Source: Verrucomicrobium sp. BvORR034
GTDB lineage: Bacteria > Verrucomicrobiota > Verrucomicrobiia > Verrucomicrobiales > Verrucomicrobiaceae
DNA length: 64,000 nt
Assembly (NCBI RefSeq): GCF_000739635.1
Contig: NZ_BATQ01000091.1
Coordinates: 1-64,000 of the forward strand
Direction of reading: 5' to 3'
Position 1 is the stretch's first letter. Every line of letters begins with the position of its first letter. The translations under genes were made by a program, and so were the position numbers. The notes under the pieces were generated by a model. That model saw only the letters and a list, made by a program, of their open reading frames with translations, was not told the origin of the DNA and ran no database searches. Positions 36,734-47,074 of this stretch are shown piece by piece.

Positions 36734-37453
36734 ATGATCGATGAGGTGACACAGCGGCGCATCGCCGCACTGCGAGAGTACGAGATCATGGATACCCCTC
36801 CGGAGGAGGAGTTCGACGAGATCACACGTCTGACCAGTTTCATTTGCGGAACTCCGATTGCTCTCGTCACCCTGCTGGATCACCGGCGGCAATGGTTCAA
36901 GTCCAAGGTGGGACTTTCCAGCATGGAGACCCCGATTGAGCACGCCTTCTGTGCCCATGCGATCAAGCAGGAAGGGGTGATGATGGTGAAGGACGCCACG
37001 CTGGATGCGAGGTTCGCCGCGAATCCCCTGGTGACGGCTGCCCCCAACATCCGTTTTTACGCGGGAGCCCCCTTGGTCACGCGGGATGGCGTATCTCTCG
37101 GCACGTTGTGCGCCATAGATTGTGCCCCCAGAGAGTTCGGGGTGGAGAAACAAGAAGCGCTCATGGCGTTGGCGCATCAAGTGATCCGGTCAATGGAGCT
37201 GCGCCGGACCGTCAAGGCATTGGAGCTGGCGTTGCTGGCTAAAGAGAGAGCCCAGCAGGAGGTGCTCACCTTGCAGTCGCTGCTGCCCATGTGCGCCTGG
37301 TGCCGGAAGGTGCGGGATGACTCCAACTACTGGTGCAAGGTGGAGGATTACTTCAGCCAGCACTCGCAAATTCGTTTTTCTCACGGAGTCTGCCCCGAGT
37401 GTTTTGACCGCTTGGAGCAAGAACTTGAAGGAGGCGCGGAACTCCGCGGCTGA
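36734..37453 (+). CDS. GAF-domain protein with C-terminal cysteine-pair motif
   Basis: A 239-residue sensor-type protein. The GAF domain (about 20-155) starts REYEIMDTPPEEEFDEITRL, as in many cytosolic GAF kinases, with FYAGAPLVTRDGVSLGTLC. A short coiled-coil (about 155-182) leads to a C-terminal module MCAWCRKVRDDSNYW ... FSHGVCPEC, with cysteines C187, C190, C220 and C223 that could hold zinc. The same tail occurs at the end of many PAS or response-regulator proteins in this and related phyla. There is no kinase or cyclase output, so it probably works through a partner. It is followed three bases later by a hydrolase gene. Confidence 0.85.
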   Translation: MIDEVTQRRIAALREYEIMDTPPEEEFDEITRLTSFICGTPIALVTLLDHRRQWFKSKVGLSSMETPIEHAFCAHAIKQEGVMMVKDATLDARFAANPLVTAAPNIRFYAGAPLVTRDGVSLGTLCAIDCAPREFGVEKQEALMALAHQVIRSMELRRTVKALELALLAKERAQQEVLTLQSLLPMCAWCRKVRDDSNYWCKVEDYFSQHSQIRFSHGVCPECFDRLEQELEGGAELRG

Positions 37454-37455
37454 AG

Positions 37456-38391
37456 GTGCGGGTCTCTTCGTCAGTGGTCTGCAGGCTGGGGATGCTGATT
37501 TTGTGGCACGGCTTGTCCATCTGCCCGGCGGCCGAAGTTAGGATTGTGGAATGGGAAAGCCGGTCCACCACAGCACCCGTTACGGGATTGGGGCGGGAGG
37601 CGGAGGCGTGGTTGCCGACCTTCCGGCTGGCCTTGGAAACGTTGCCAGAAAGCGCCATCGTGGGCCTGGCTCTTTCACAACCCGCCATGCTGGGTTTGCC
37701 TCCGGATCAGGCCAATGGTCTTCTGCCCCTGGTGAGCAGGCGGTATGAGATGATGGCGGTCGATCCCGTCTACGCCCGGGTCCCCAGCGCGCTGCCCTAC
37801 TGTTTCGCTGCCATCCAGCCACCCAAGGGACGAGCGACGGTGTATGTGCCGGATGGTCTGACGCCTGCGACGAAGTTCATGGTGTTTCTGCACGGCTACG
37901 GCGGCAGTTTCCTTTGGTACCAGCATTATCTTTCAGAGCGTTTCCCAGACCGGGTGATCCTTTGCCCAGCTTTCGGAATCAGTGGGGGATCCATGTCGGT
38001 CACTTATGTGCGCGAGGCGATCAGGGCCGTCCAGGCCCAGCTGGGGTGGAAGCCGGGCAGGGCTCCTGATTTGATGGGTCTGTCTGCCGGGGGTTTTGGA
38101 GCGTCAGTCATCTTCAACAGCAGTCCCTCCGACTTCAGGTCGCTGTTGGTCCTGGCGGCCTATCCACCCGTCGCAGTCGAGGCTTCCATACTGGGTAAGG
38201 CTAATGCCGCATTTCTGGCGGGCGATCAGGAGGCCTTTGTTTTGGACGGACGTTGGCGAAGGTGGCAGGAAATCCAGAGGAAGAGGCCCAGGGCTGGAGC
38301 GGTGTTCTCTCTGGTCCCGGGAGGGGGCCATTTCTTCATGTTGACCCATGCCGATGAAACCACCCAGTGGCTGCAGCAAAGGCTCAAGTGA
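37456..38391 (+). CDS. Secreted alpha/beta hydrolase, putative esterase
   Basis: A 311-residue protein with a GTG start two bases after the GAF stop, so translation is probably coupled. An N-terminal hydrophobic stretch (about 8-25) looks like a signal peptide. The alpha/beta-hydrolase motifs are MVFLHGYGGSF (oxyanion-hole side), LMGLSAGGFGAS (nucleophile elbow GLSAGG) and PGGGHFFM (likely catalytic histidine). Substrate is unknown; esterase or lipase-type activity is likely. Its pairing with a GAF sensor is odd and may be only positional. Confidence 0.8.
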   Translation: MRVSSSVVCRLGMLILWHGLSICPAAEVRIVEWESRSTTAPVTGLGREAEAWLPTFRLALETLPESAIVGLALSQPAMLGLPPDQANGLLPLVSRRYEMMAVDPVYARVPSALPYCFAAIQPPKGRATVYVPDGLTPATKFMVFLHGYGGSFLWYQHYLSERFPDRVILCPAFGISGGSMSVTYVREAIRAVQAQLGWKPGRAPDLMGLSAGGFGASVIFNSSPSDFRSLLVLAAYPPVAVEASILGKANAAFLAGDQEAFVLDGRWRRWQEIQRKRPRAGAVFSLVPGGGHFFMLTHADETTQWLQQRLK

Positions 38392-38464
38392 CAAGCAGGT
38401 TGAACGCATTCAGGAAAAACGGTCTGAGATTTCCGGTACAACCTGAACACCTCCCACTGCATTT

Positions 38465-38890
38465 ATGACTGCACCCGCGATCACTGTTCCCAAAAGCCCC
38501 AAAGAGAAAACGGCAGGCCTGATGTACTTCCCCCGTATGCTGGACAAGATCCGCCTGCAGGCCGCCGGAAAGCTGGACGCAGCCTATCAGGAAAACTACG
38601 GCAAGGGCGTGGATGGCTGGTGCACGGACTTCCTCCGCGTGCCGCATCCAGAATTGGAGAAGCGGGTGGCAGAAGGCGGCACGGATGAGGAAATATTCGA
38701 GTGGTGCCAGACCCAGGGAAGGGGACTGAACCGCACCGATATCTTCGTCTGGAACCAGTTTGTCCTGAAACTGGGCTGGAACGACATCGCCACCAAGGTG
38801 CTGGAGCGTCAGAAGGCCGAAGCACGGATGTCGGATCGCGCGGATATTGTGACGCTCGCTGGTTTTATGGATGCGGATGAAGGGCGGTAG
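38465..38890 (+). CDS. DUF5069 domain protein
   Basis: A 141-residue soluble protein matching the DUF5069 family in length and in motifs LMYFPRMLDKIRLQAAGKL, GVDGWCTDFL and IFVWNQFVLKLGWND. The family is common in Verrucomicrobiota and Planctomycetes and has no known activity. It starts 73 bases after the hydrolase stop. A long repeat-rich gap (38891-39525) follows. No signal peptide; likely cytoplasmic. Confidence 0.8.
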   Translation: MTAPAITVPKSPKEKTAGLMYFPRMLDKIRLQAAGKLDAAYQENYGKGVDGWCTDFLRVPHPELEKRVAEGGTDEEIFEWCQTQGRGLNRTDIFVWNQFVLKLGWNDIATKVLERQKAEARMSDRADIVTLAGFMDADEGR

Positions 38891-39050
38891 GCCCGCTACG
38901 GGGGAGACACAAGACCTGAGCTGACGTATGACTGGACGCACCGTGCCACTGGGTAGGAGGGCGACCGCGCGGGTTGCCTCGGGCTGAGGACACAAATGGC
39001 AAGCGGGGCACCCGCCTTGCAACGCCAGGGAAGGATTGAATCTCTGGGGT

Positions 39051-39142
39051 GCGGCGACTGAGCCGGAAGGCTCATCCGGACTACACCGAGGGCAACGCTG
39101 CGGGAGTAGTCCGACGATCCCCGTCGGCCTGGGGAGCGGAGC
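39051..39142 (+). repeat. Twin-hairpin intergenic repeat, copy C
   Basis: Begins GCGGCGACTGAGCC as in the copy near 4.1 kb. Hairpin 1 is CCGGA/TCCGG (39063-39079), then ACTACACC, a spacer, GGAGTAGTCC and hairpin 2 CCGACG/CGTCGG (39101-39117). GGACTAC and GTAGTCC can pair around the centre. An AGACACAAGACC element lies at 38905-38916 upstream. Confidence 0.8.
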
Positions 39143-39190
39143 GATTAATGGCAACCACCCCCGACCCACTGGCTCCTCAACACGTCGCTG

Positions 39191-39323
39191 GCGTTCGCTG
39201 GACACGTTGTCACCTCTCTCTGTCACACCCTCAACACCCTTTTTGGGGGTTCACTGATATATATATATGTAGGTTTTTTTGGTGTAACCTGAAAATAGGG
39301 TGTTGAGGGTGTGACGCGAACGC
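39191..39323. repeat. Long perfect inverted repeat around an AT tract
   Basis: A perfect 19-base inverted repeat (39222-39240 and 39297-39315, GTCACACCCTCAACACCCT) encloses a loop holding ATATATATAT and a T7 tract. An outer GCGTTCGC/GCGAACGC pair (39191-39198, 39316-39323) extends the symmetry. No gene lies in 38891-39525; an inverted AGACACAAGACTTGAAGAC element is at 39458-39476. Confidence 0.75.
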
Positions 39324-39525
39324 ATCTCAACACCTCCACTGCACTCCTGTAGGGCAATAGGCAACCAGGGCGGGGGATGCCAGACACCCCATGAGGCGTT
39401 TGGCACAGGCCGGGCCATGCCAACAACTCAGCTCAATTCAGCTGAGGTCTCGCGTGTGTCTTCAAGTCTTGTGTCTCCCCACAGCGGATGTTGACAACCC
39501 TGAGCTTTCTTGCCGAGCATGGGGC

Positions 39526-40596
39526 ATGACTGATCGACGCCAGTTCCTTTCCATGGGGGCGCTTGCCGCCTTCTCCTCTGTCGCCCCTGCTCAGACGGCG
39601 CCGCTCCCCGCAGCGGCGGCGGTGGCCAGGAAGGTCTGGCCTGCGGGGGTGGCCAAAGTGGAGATCCCTGCCAGCGATGGAGTCATGCAACCCGCGATGT
39701 GGTTCGCGCCGACAACGAGCGGCCCCAAACCCCTGCTGGTGGGACTGCACACCTGGAGCAGCAACTATGCGTCCGCGGGAGGCGACGCGGTGTATGCTGA
39801 GTGGTGCATCGCCCAGGGCTGGGCCTTCGTGCATCCTCACTTCCGGGGGCCCAACAACACCCCCCAGGCCATGGGTTCTGAGCGGGCGGTGGCGGATGTG
39901 GTGGAGGCGGTGGCGTGGGCGAGGAAACAGACGGCGGTCGATCCCGAGCGCATCTACCTCATTGGCGTGAGCGGTGGCGGTCACATGGCGCTTCAGATGG
40001 CGGGTCAACATCCCGAGTTGTGGGCAGCTGTCAGCGCCTGGTGTGGCATCAGCGACATTGCGCAGTGGCACACAGATCATCTGAAGAACGGCGTGCCGGA
40101 TACCTATGGCAAACACATCGAGGCAGCACTCGGCGGGAGCCCGACTTCAAGTGAGGCCCTGAAAGCCGAGGCTTGGAAGCGGTCGCCGCTGAGTTCGCTT
40201 GCGGCGGCCAAAGGGCTGCCTCTGGACATCAATCACGGCATTCACGATGGTCGTGCTGGAAGTGTGCCGTTTTCTCACTCGCTCAAGGCGTTCAATGCCG
40301 TGGTAGGAGCGGGCTCAACCGCGCTGGCTCCGGCCAAGATCGAGGAATACTACCACGCGCAAAAGCTGCCTGCGGGCTGGACCGCGCCTGCGGCGGATGC
40401 CGTGTATGGAGCGTGGGAGCCGCGTTTCCGACAGACCGCTGGGAACACACGTGTCACCGTCTTTGAAGGGGGGCATGAGATCGTGCACCAGGCAGCTCTG
40501 AACTGGCTCTCGGCCCAACGGAAAGGAAAGCCTGCCGTGTGGGGGCTCAAGGATTTCATCAAACTCGAGGTGGGTGGGGGCGAGAGCGGAAAATAG
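39526..40596 (+). CDS. Secreted prolyl-oligopeptidase-like alpha/beta hydrolase
   Basis: A 356-residue exported protein; the ATG at 39526 is used because it opens with a Tat-like signal (DRRQFLSMGALAAF). The alpha/beta-hydrolase core shows LLVGLHTWSSNY, HPHFRGPNN, the nucleophile elbow GVSGGGHMAL and the terminal FEGGHEIVH with the likely catalytic histidine. The fold resembles S9-type peptidases without the propeller domain, so it could be a peptidase or an esterase. Located between the repeat-rich gap and the pyrophosphatase gene; it has no obvious operon partner. Confidence 0.82.
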   Translation: MTDRRQFLSMGALAAFSSVAPAQTAPLPAAAAVARKVWPAGVAKVEIPASDGVMQPAMWFAPTTSGPKPLLVGLHTWSSNYASAGGDAVYAEWCIAQGWAFVHPHFRGPNNTPQAMGSERAVADVVEAVAWARKQTAVDPERIYLIGVSGGGHMALQMAGQHPELWAAVSAWCGISDIAQWHTDHLKNGVPDTYGKHIEAALGGSPTSSEALKAEAWKRSPLSSLAAAKGLPLDINHGIHDGRAGSVPFSHSLKAFNAVVGAGSTALAPAKIEEYYHAQKLPAGWTAPAADAVYGAWEPRFRQTAGNTRVTVFEGGHEIVHQAALNWLSAQRKGKPAVWGLKDFIKLEVGGGESGK

Positions 40597-40611
40597 CCCC
40601 GGTCCCACGGC

Positions 40612-40648
40612 AACAAAAAGCCCGGAGTGCTGAGAGCAACTCCGGGCT
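40612..40648 (-). terminator. Rho-independent terminator for hppA
   Basis: A ten-base-pair stem AGCCCGGAGT/ACTCCGGGCT (40619-40628 with 40639-40648) is followed on the minus strand by TTTTTGTTG. It lies between the convergent hydrolase and hppA genes. Confidence 0.82.
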
Positions 40649-40683
40649 GGAATCTCGAGTCCTGAAGCGGACGTTCCTCTAGA

Positions 40684-42756
<2,073 letters not shown>

Positions 42757-42971
42757 GCGACGAAGTGAATAGAGGCGGTGCTAATTAACGGGAAAACTCA
42801 TTTTGCCGGGGCAAAAGAGGGGGCGATTGTAACGACAATGTTGCGCGAGGCAAGAGGGGAATAACAGCAAGGTGAGGCTCCTCCCGCCCTAGAGAGGCAG
42901 GGGGATCTCTTCAACGCGGAAGGGCAGGTTCATTTTCTGCCCAAGACTGATATTTTTGAGCCGGGAGAGGG

Positions 42972-43925
42972 CTATCCGCGCGCTTTGCTGAAGTAGGCGC
43001 GCTGCTTTTCCGTGATGGGCAGGCCCACCTGGTCCATGACTTTCATCATGTCCTCCCACACCAGTCGTTTTTCAGCGATGCCGCCACCATCTTCCTGCTC
43101 CCTGCGCAACAGGTAGGAGGGGTGGTAGGTGATCATGATGGGGGTGCCCCGGAAGTCGTGGAACTTGCCACGCAGTCTTCCGACCGTCCCTTCGATGCCC
43201 AAGCCGGTCGCGGCAGTTGACCCCAGGGCGACGATGACCTTCGGCTTGATGATTTCCAGCTCCGCCAGTACGAATTGCTGGCAGGAGAGCATTTCCCCAA
43301 CACTTGGAGCGCGGTTCTTTGAGCCTTGGAACCGGCCATCATCGATCTTGGGTCGGAACTTGCAGATGTTGGTGATGTAAACTTGGTTCCGGCGCAGTCC
43401 CATCGCCTGGATGATCTTGGTCAACAACTGGCCGGCGGGGCCGACGAAGGGCTCGCGCACTTTTTCCTCTTCCGCACCGGGAGCTTCGCCGACAAACACG
43501 ATTTCGGCATCGGGCGTGCCGGTGGCGAAGACCATGGTGTCACGCAGCGTGCCCAGACTGCGGGCCTTGTCGTTGTTTTCGGCCTCCAGAGCCAAGCGGG
43601 CAAGCTGCTCATCCCGGGATTGGGGCTGCGGTGCAAGCGGGGAGGGGTCGCTTAAGGAGATCCGCTCCGGCATGGGCCTGGTCGGCGAGACGGGAGCGGG
43701 CGTGGGACCGGCGGGCGTTGCGGCATACTCCACGCGGCGAAATGAGGGCGCGGCAGCTGGCGGCACTGCTGCAGGGGGAGCGGCTGAGGCAGAGGGCTTG
43801 GCGGCCGTTGCAGATCTGCCCACTCGCAGCCGGGTTTGGACCTCCCGGGTCAGGGCCACATGCGTCACTCCACGGGCGGCTTGCTGGGCGAGATGGAGCT
43901 TGAGCAGGTCAGTAGCGGAGGACAT
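42972..43925 (-). CDS. Uracil-DNA glycosylase, family 4-like, without the iron-sulfur cysteines
   Basis: A 317-residue protein. The C-terminal ~200 residues match type-4 uracil-DNA glycosylases: VFVGEAPGAEEE, PFVGPAGQLLTKII, VYITNICKFRPK and TYHPSYLLRR. It would remove uracil from DNA. The first ~110 residues are an alanine/proline-rich, probably disordered leader. Family 4 enzymes normally hold a 4Fe-4S cluster with four cysteines; here only two cysteines exist in the whole protein (ICKF and SCQQ), and the usual KCRPP is KFRPK, so the cluster is probably absent. Transcribed toward hppA, 215 bases away. Confidence 0.85.
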   Translation of the reverse strand: MSSATDLLKLHLAQQAARGVTHVALTREVQTRLRVGRSATAAKPSASAAPPAAVPPAAAPSFRRVEYAATPAGPTPAPVSPTRPMPERISLSDPSPLAPQPQSRDEQLARLALEAENNDKARSLGTLRDTMVFATGTPDAEIVFVGEAPGAEEEKVREPFVGPAGQLLTKIIQAMGLRRNQVYITNICKFRPKIDDGRFQGSKNRAPSVGEMLSCQQFVLAELEIIKPKVIVALGSTAATGLGIEGTVGRLRGKFHDFRGTPIMITYHPSYLLRREQEDGGGIAEKRLVWEDMMKVMDQVGLPITEKQRAYFSKARG

Positions 43926-44118
43926 AGGCCGAAAGTATCTTGGAGCGTGAGGACGTGGTCAGAGTGGAGAGCAGAAGAGAATTCGCAAGAGCGAAGCGGG
44001 CAGTCTGGTGTTGATATGGAGCAAATGACTCCGCGGTTGGGGGGGTGAATTTTGGGTTGACCAGCCCCCTTTCGTCCCCCAAAATACCACAAACTTCGGA
44101 GAGCTTAACTAATCTGCC

Positions 44119-44607
44119 ATGCTGAACCCTAAGATCCTCGGACTGGCCACGCTGTGCTGCGTGTCAGTCATCTCCTGCGAGACGACCACCAAACCAAACA
44201 GTCGCGGTCAGAAGATCAGCGGGGTCCGCACGACGGCCTACACTCACACCGAGTCCGACCACATCAAGTATGGTCCGAAGGCGGCCACAGGGGATACCCT
44301 GAAATATGGTCGGGTGCGCAGTGCGGCCACGGATTGGTCCGTCTATCCCGTGGGCACGGTGTTCCAGATCGAAGGTGAGCCTTTCCTTTACGAAGTGGAT
44401 GACTATGGGTCTGCCTTGGTGGGGACCAATACGATCGATCTCTATCGCCCTGACAAAACTGCCATGAAGCAATGGGGTGCCAAGAATGTGAACATCAAGG
44501 TGGTCAAGTGGGGTTCCTTCACGAAGAGCCTCGCAATCATGCGCCCGCGTGAGAAGAAGAATCCGCATGTGCAGGCGATGGTGAAGCGCATTGAGCGGAG
44601 TTCCTAG
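44119..44607 (+). CDS. 3D-domain lipoprotein
   Basis: A 162-residue envelope protein with a lipoprotein-type signal (lipobox VISC, C20). The mature part is a 3D (Asp-Asp-Asp) domain of the double-psi beta-barrel type: VRTTAYTHTESDH, AATGDTLKYGRVRSAATDW, VYPVGTVFQI and YEVDDYGSALVGTNTIDLYRPD. Such domains occur in lytic transglycosylases (MltA) and stationary-phase muralytic proteins, so peptidoglycan cleavage is likely. It is divergent from the glycosylase gene and ends 40 bases before nth. Activity is inferred from fold. Confidence 0.85.
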   Translation: MLNPKILGLATLCCVSVISCETTTKPNSRGQKISGVRTTAYTHTESDHIKYGPKAATGDTLKYGRVRSAATDWSVYPVGTVFQIEGEPFLYEVDDYGSALVGTNTIDLYRPDKTAMKQWGAKNVNIKVVKWGSFTKSLAIMRPREKKNPHVQAMVKRIERSS

Positions 44608-44635
44608 ACCTCAGGCGAACGTTTATCCACGTGCC

Positions 44636-44641
44636 GGAGGT
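44636..44641 (+). promoter_or_regulatory. Shine-Dalgarno that sets the nth start
   Basis: GGAGGT lies six bases upstream of the GTG at 44648. It is the clearest ribosome-binding site in the window and decides against an upstream in-frame TTG that overlaps the 3D lipoprotein gene. Confidence 0.8.
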
Positions 44642-44647
44642 GGGACT

Positions 44648-45301
44648 GTGACGAAGAAGCAGCGGGCGGATCATGTCCGGACCAGGCTTGCGGGGTTGTA
44701 CCCGGATCCGCCGATCCCTCTGGATCACAAAGATCCCTACACGTTGCTCGTGGCGGTGCTGCTCTCAGCCCAGTGTACGGATGCCAGGGTGAATCTGGTG
44801 ACGCCTCATCTCTTTGCCCTCGCAGATGCCCCGGAGGGCATGGCGGAGGTGCCGGTGGAGAAGATCCTTGGGGTTGTGAAGCCATGTGGCCTTGGGCCGC
44901 AGAAAGCGAAGGCGATCTCAGAACTCTCCAAGATCATCGTCCGCGAACATGGCGGCAAAGTGCCGAATACCCTGGAGGCGCTTGAGAAGCTGCCTGGGGT
45001 GGGGCATAAGACGGCTCAGGTGGTCATGGCTCAGGCCTTCGAGGTGCCGAGCTTTCCCGTGGACACGCACATTCACCGGTTGGCCCAACGGTGGGGGCTG
45101 ACTTCAGGAAGCTCTGTCACCCAAACGGAGCGGGATCTGAAGCAGCTCTTTCCAGAGTCCTCCTGGAACAAGCTGCATCTACAGATCATCTACTACGGAC
45201 GCGAGCACTGCAGCGCCCGCGCTTGCGATGGCTTGAGTTGCATGCTCTGCACCGAGCTCTATCCAGATCGGAAGAAGAGCGTGAAAACCCGCAAGGCCTG
45301 A
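44648..45301 (+). CDS. nth: Endonuclease III
   Basis: Bifunctional DNA glycosylase/AP lyase for oxidised pyrimidines. The 217-residue protein (GTG start with GGAGGT six bases upstream) shows LLSAQCTDARVN, the helix-hairpin-helix LPGVGHKTAQVV with the catalytic lysine, and VDTHIHRLAQRWG with the catalytic aspartate. The C-terminal cysteines (HCSARACDGLSCMLC) do not fit the classical C-x6-C-x2-C-x5-C iron-sulfur spacing, although four cysteines remain; a related variation is known in other members of the superphylum. Follows the 3D lipoprotein with 40 bases between. Confidence 0.92.
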   Translation: MTKKQRADHVRTRLAGLYPDPPIPLDHKDPYTLLVAVLLSAQCTDARVNLVTPHLFALADAPEGMAEVPVEKILGVVKPCGLGPQKAKAISELSKIIVREHGGKVPNTLEALEKLPGVGHKTAQVVMAQAFEVPSFPVDTHIHRLAQRWGLTSGSSVTQTERDLKQLFPESSWNKLHLQIIYYGREHCSARACDGLSCMLCTELYPDRKKSVKTRKA

Positions 45302-45385
45302 GAGCTAGCCTGGAAACAGAACGGCCACGGGAGACTGATCGTCCGCCCATGGCCTTGAGAGTTCTGGTGAGTTGGAATCTGGCTT

Positions 45386-46078
45386 TTACCAGCGCCAGCG
45401 CCCGCCTACATGGAAGGAGTTGACCTCGTCGCCAAAGTCGATGCCGGCGGAAACGTCAAGCCAGGAGAGCATCGCATAGTAGGCGTTGAGCTCGATGACG
45501 CGCTCGTTCAGGTTGTCCGTGTTGGTGAACAGAAGGCTGAGAGCGAGTTCCAGTTTGTCGGTTACAGCGAAGCGGACGCCAGGGCGGACGTAGAGGTAAA
45601 AGTCGTCGGTGCTGATGTTTTCCAGCTCCTCGGAAACATAGTCATACCGGGCACCCAGTTCGCCAAAGATATGGAAGCGATTGCCGATCGGGATGAAGGC
45701 GCCGCCCGCCACTGAGAAGGTGGTGAGGTCGAGGTCTTCTGCCTCTGGGGTCTTGCTGGTGATGCGTTCCAGGCCAAACCGCAAATAGAGCGGCTTCATC
45801 AGTTCCAGCTTAAGGTCCACTCCGAATCCGCTGTCGCCTTCCAGGCGGTCGTCGCCCTTGAAGTCGTTATAAATGTAGCGCACTTCCAGGGACTGGTAGC
45901 CAAGGAGGCTGTTGCTGCTCCCGTAGCTGGACCCAGTGGAGGAGTAGGTCTGGTAGCTCTGCTGCTGCTGGGGAGCTGGATTGTAAGGATCGTAGGGGTA
46001 CTGCGGCTGATAGCCCTGTGCCTTGGCCGATACCACCATGCAGCAGGAAATAGCGAGGACTGAGAGGATGGTTTTCAT
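45386..46078 (-). CDS. Outer-membrane beta-barrel protein
   Basis: A 230-residue exported protein with a Sec signal ending SAKAQ and a Gln/Tyr/Pro/Ser-rich low-complexity stretch (about 21-55). The rest alternates hydrophobic and polar residues with aromatic girdle residues (SLEVRYIYNDF, PLYLRFGLERI, FYLYVRPGVRFAV, LNAYYAML) and ends in SFHVGGRWRW, an aromatic C-terminus fit for barrel assembly. About eight strands are likely. Resembles OmpA/OmpW-type small barrels in size; the ligand is unknown. It is monocistronic, convergent with nth. Confidence 0.8.
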   Translation of the reverse strand: MKTILSVLAISCCMVVSAKAQGYQPQYPYDPYNPAPQQQQSYQTYSSTGSSYGSSNSLLGYQSLEVRYIYNDFKGDDRLEGDSGFGVDLKLELMKPLYLRFGLERITSKTPEAEDLDLTTFSVAGGAFIPIGNRFHIFGELGARYDYVSEELENISTDDFYLYVRPGVRFAVTDKLELALSLLFTNTDNLNERVIELNAYYAMLSWLDVSAGIDFGDEVNSFHVGGRWRW

Positions 46079-46248
46079 GGGCCGCTAATTTGGACTTTGG
46101 GATATTTTGGGTGTCTAAAGTATTTTCTCAAAACCCTCCATGTGCAAGCTTTTCTTTGGCCGACGTGACCGCTCAGAGTGGATTGGGGCGGAAGTGTTTG
46201 TCGGGAGGCAGTTGACTAGGGAACTCTCTGGCCCTAAACGAAGTGGCC

Positions 46249-46836
46249 ATGGCAGAAGTTCCCTCCACGCGCAGTTTGAGTCTTGGCAGTCCTGCTCCAG
46301 CCTTTTCCCTGCCCAATGGCAGAGGTGAGGTGCTCACGTTGCAGGACGTCCGGGGGCCCCGCGGGCTGGTGGTGGCTTTTGTTTGTAATCACTGTCCTTT
46401 CGTTTTGCATCTGGCCAACGAACTGGGGATTTTCGCAGCCACCTGTGAGGCCAAGGGCGTGGGATTTGTCGGAATCAGCTCCAATGATGTGGAGCGGTAT
46501 CCTGCCGACAGCCCGGAGAAGATGCTGGAGATGTCGGCCAAGTACGGCTGGACCTTTCCGTATCTCTATGACGAGACTCAAGAGGTGGCGCAGGCTTATT
46601 TTGCTGCATGTACGCCTGATTTTTACGTTTTTGATGACAAGCTGGAACTGACCTATTGCGGACAGTATGATGCCTCCCGTCCCAAGAACGGACTGCCCGT
46701 GACGGGCGAAGACCTGCGCGCTGCGGTGGACGCAGTGCTGAAAGGGGAGTCGCCCGTGGCGACCCAACGCCCCAGCACGGGCTGCAATATCAAGTGGAAG
46801 CCGGGCGTGGAGCCCGCCTGGTTTGCGAAGTCGTAG
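46249..46836 (+). CDS. Thioredoxin-fold redoxin (AhpC/TSA family)
   Basis: A 195-residue cytoplasmic protein from the ATG at 46249; a GTG two codons earlier is possible. The redoxin domain starts LGSPAPAFSLPNGRGE and carries VAFVCNHCPFVLHLANEL, a CxxC active site. ISSNDVERYPADSPEKM and YFAACTPDFYVFD follow, the latter with the cis-proline region. This CNHCPF subgroup is widespread as thioredoxin-family proteins of uncertain partner, and may act as a peroxiredoxin or disulfide reductase. No signal peptide; no operon partner. Confidence 0.88.
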   Translation: MAEVPSTRSLSLGSPAPAFSLPNGRGEVLTLQDVRGPRGLVVAFVCNHCPFVLHLANELGIFAATCEAKGVGFVGISSNDVERYPADSPEKMLEMSAKYGWTFPYLYDETQEVAQAYFAACTPDFYVFDDKLELTYCGQYDASRPKNGLPVTGEDLRAAVDAVLKGESPVATQRPSTGCNIKWKPGVEPAWFAKS

Positions 46837-46849
46837 GGCGAGAAGCTTG

Positions 46850-46901
46850 GACGCCAAAGGCGTCAAACAAAGCAGCCCAGGGTGGCGACCGCTTCGCGGT
46901 C
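46850..46901. repeat. Pair of short perfect hairpins
   Basis: GACGCC/GGCGTC (46850-46864) and GACCGC/GCGGTC (46887-46901), each with a three-base loop, lie 13 bases after the redoxin stop. No T run follows. They may be a small intergenic repeat; no gene is seen in 46837-47074. Confidence 0.45.
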
Positions 46902-47074
46902 TGATTCCGCGACTGTGGGACTGTTTTGGATCATGCCGTTGGCGTGGGCTGCCGCAATGAAACACCAGATCATCGTCATCCTGCTAACCTAAGGCTCATG
47001 CGCCAACCGCGATTGACACGCGATGGGCTGTCGTGGAGACTTGCGTTTATTCCACGCCAAACCCAACTCCTGCC

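Noticed and set aside
39222-39315. Replication origin or phage attachment site
   Set aside because: The AT tract and inverted repeat are suggestive, but there are no DnaA-box clusters, dnaA/dnaN genes, integrase or tRNA nearby.
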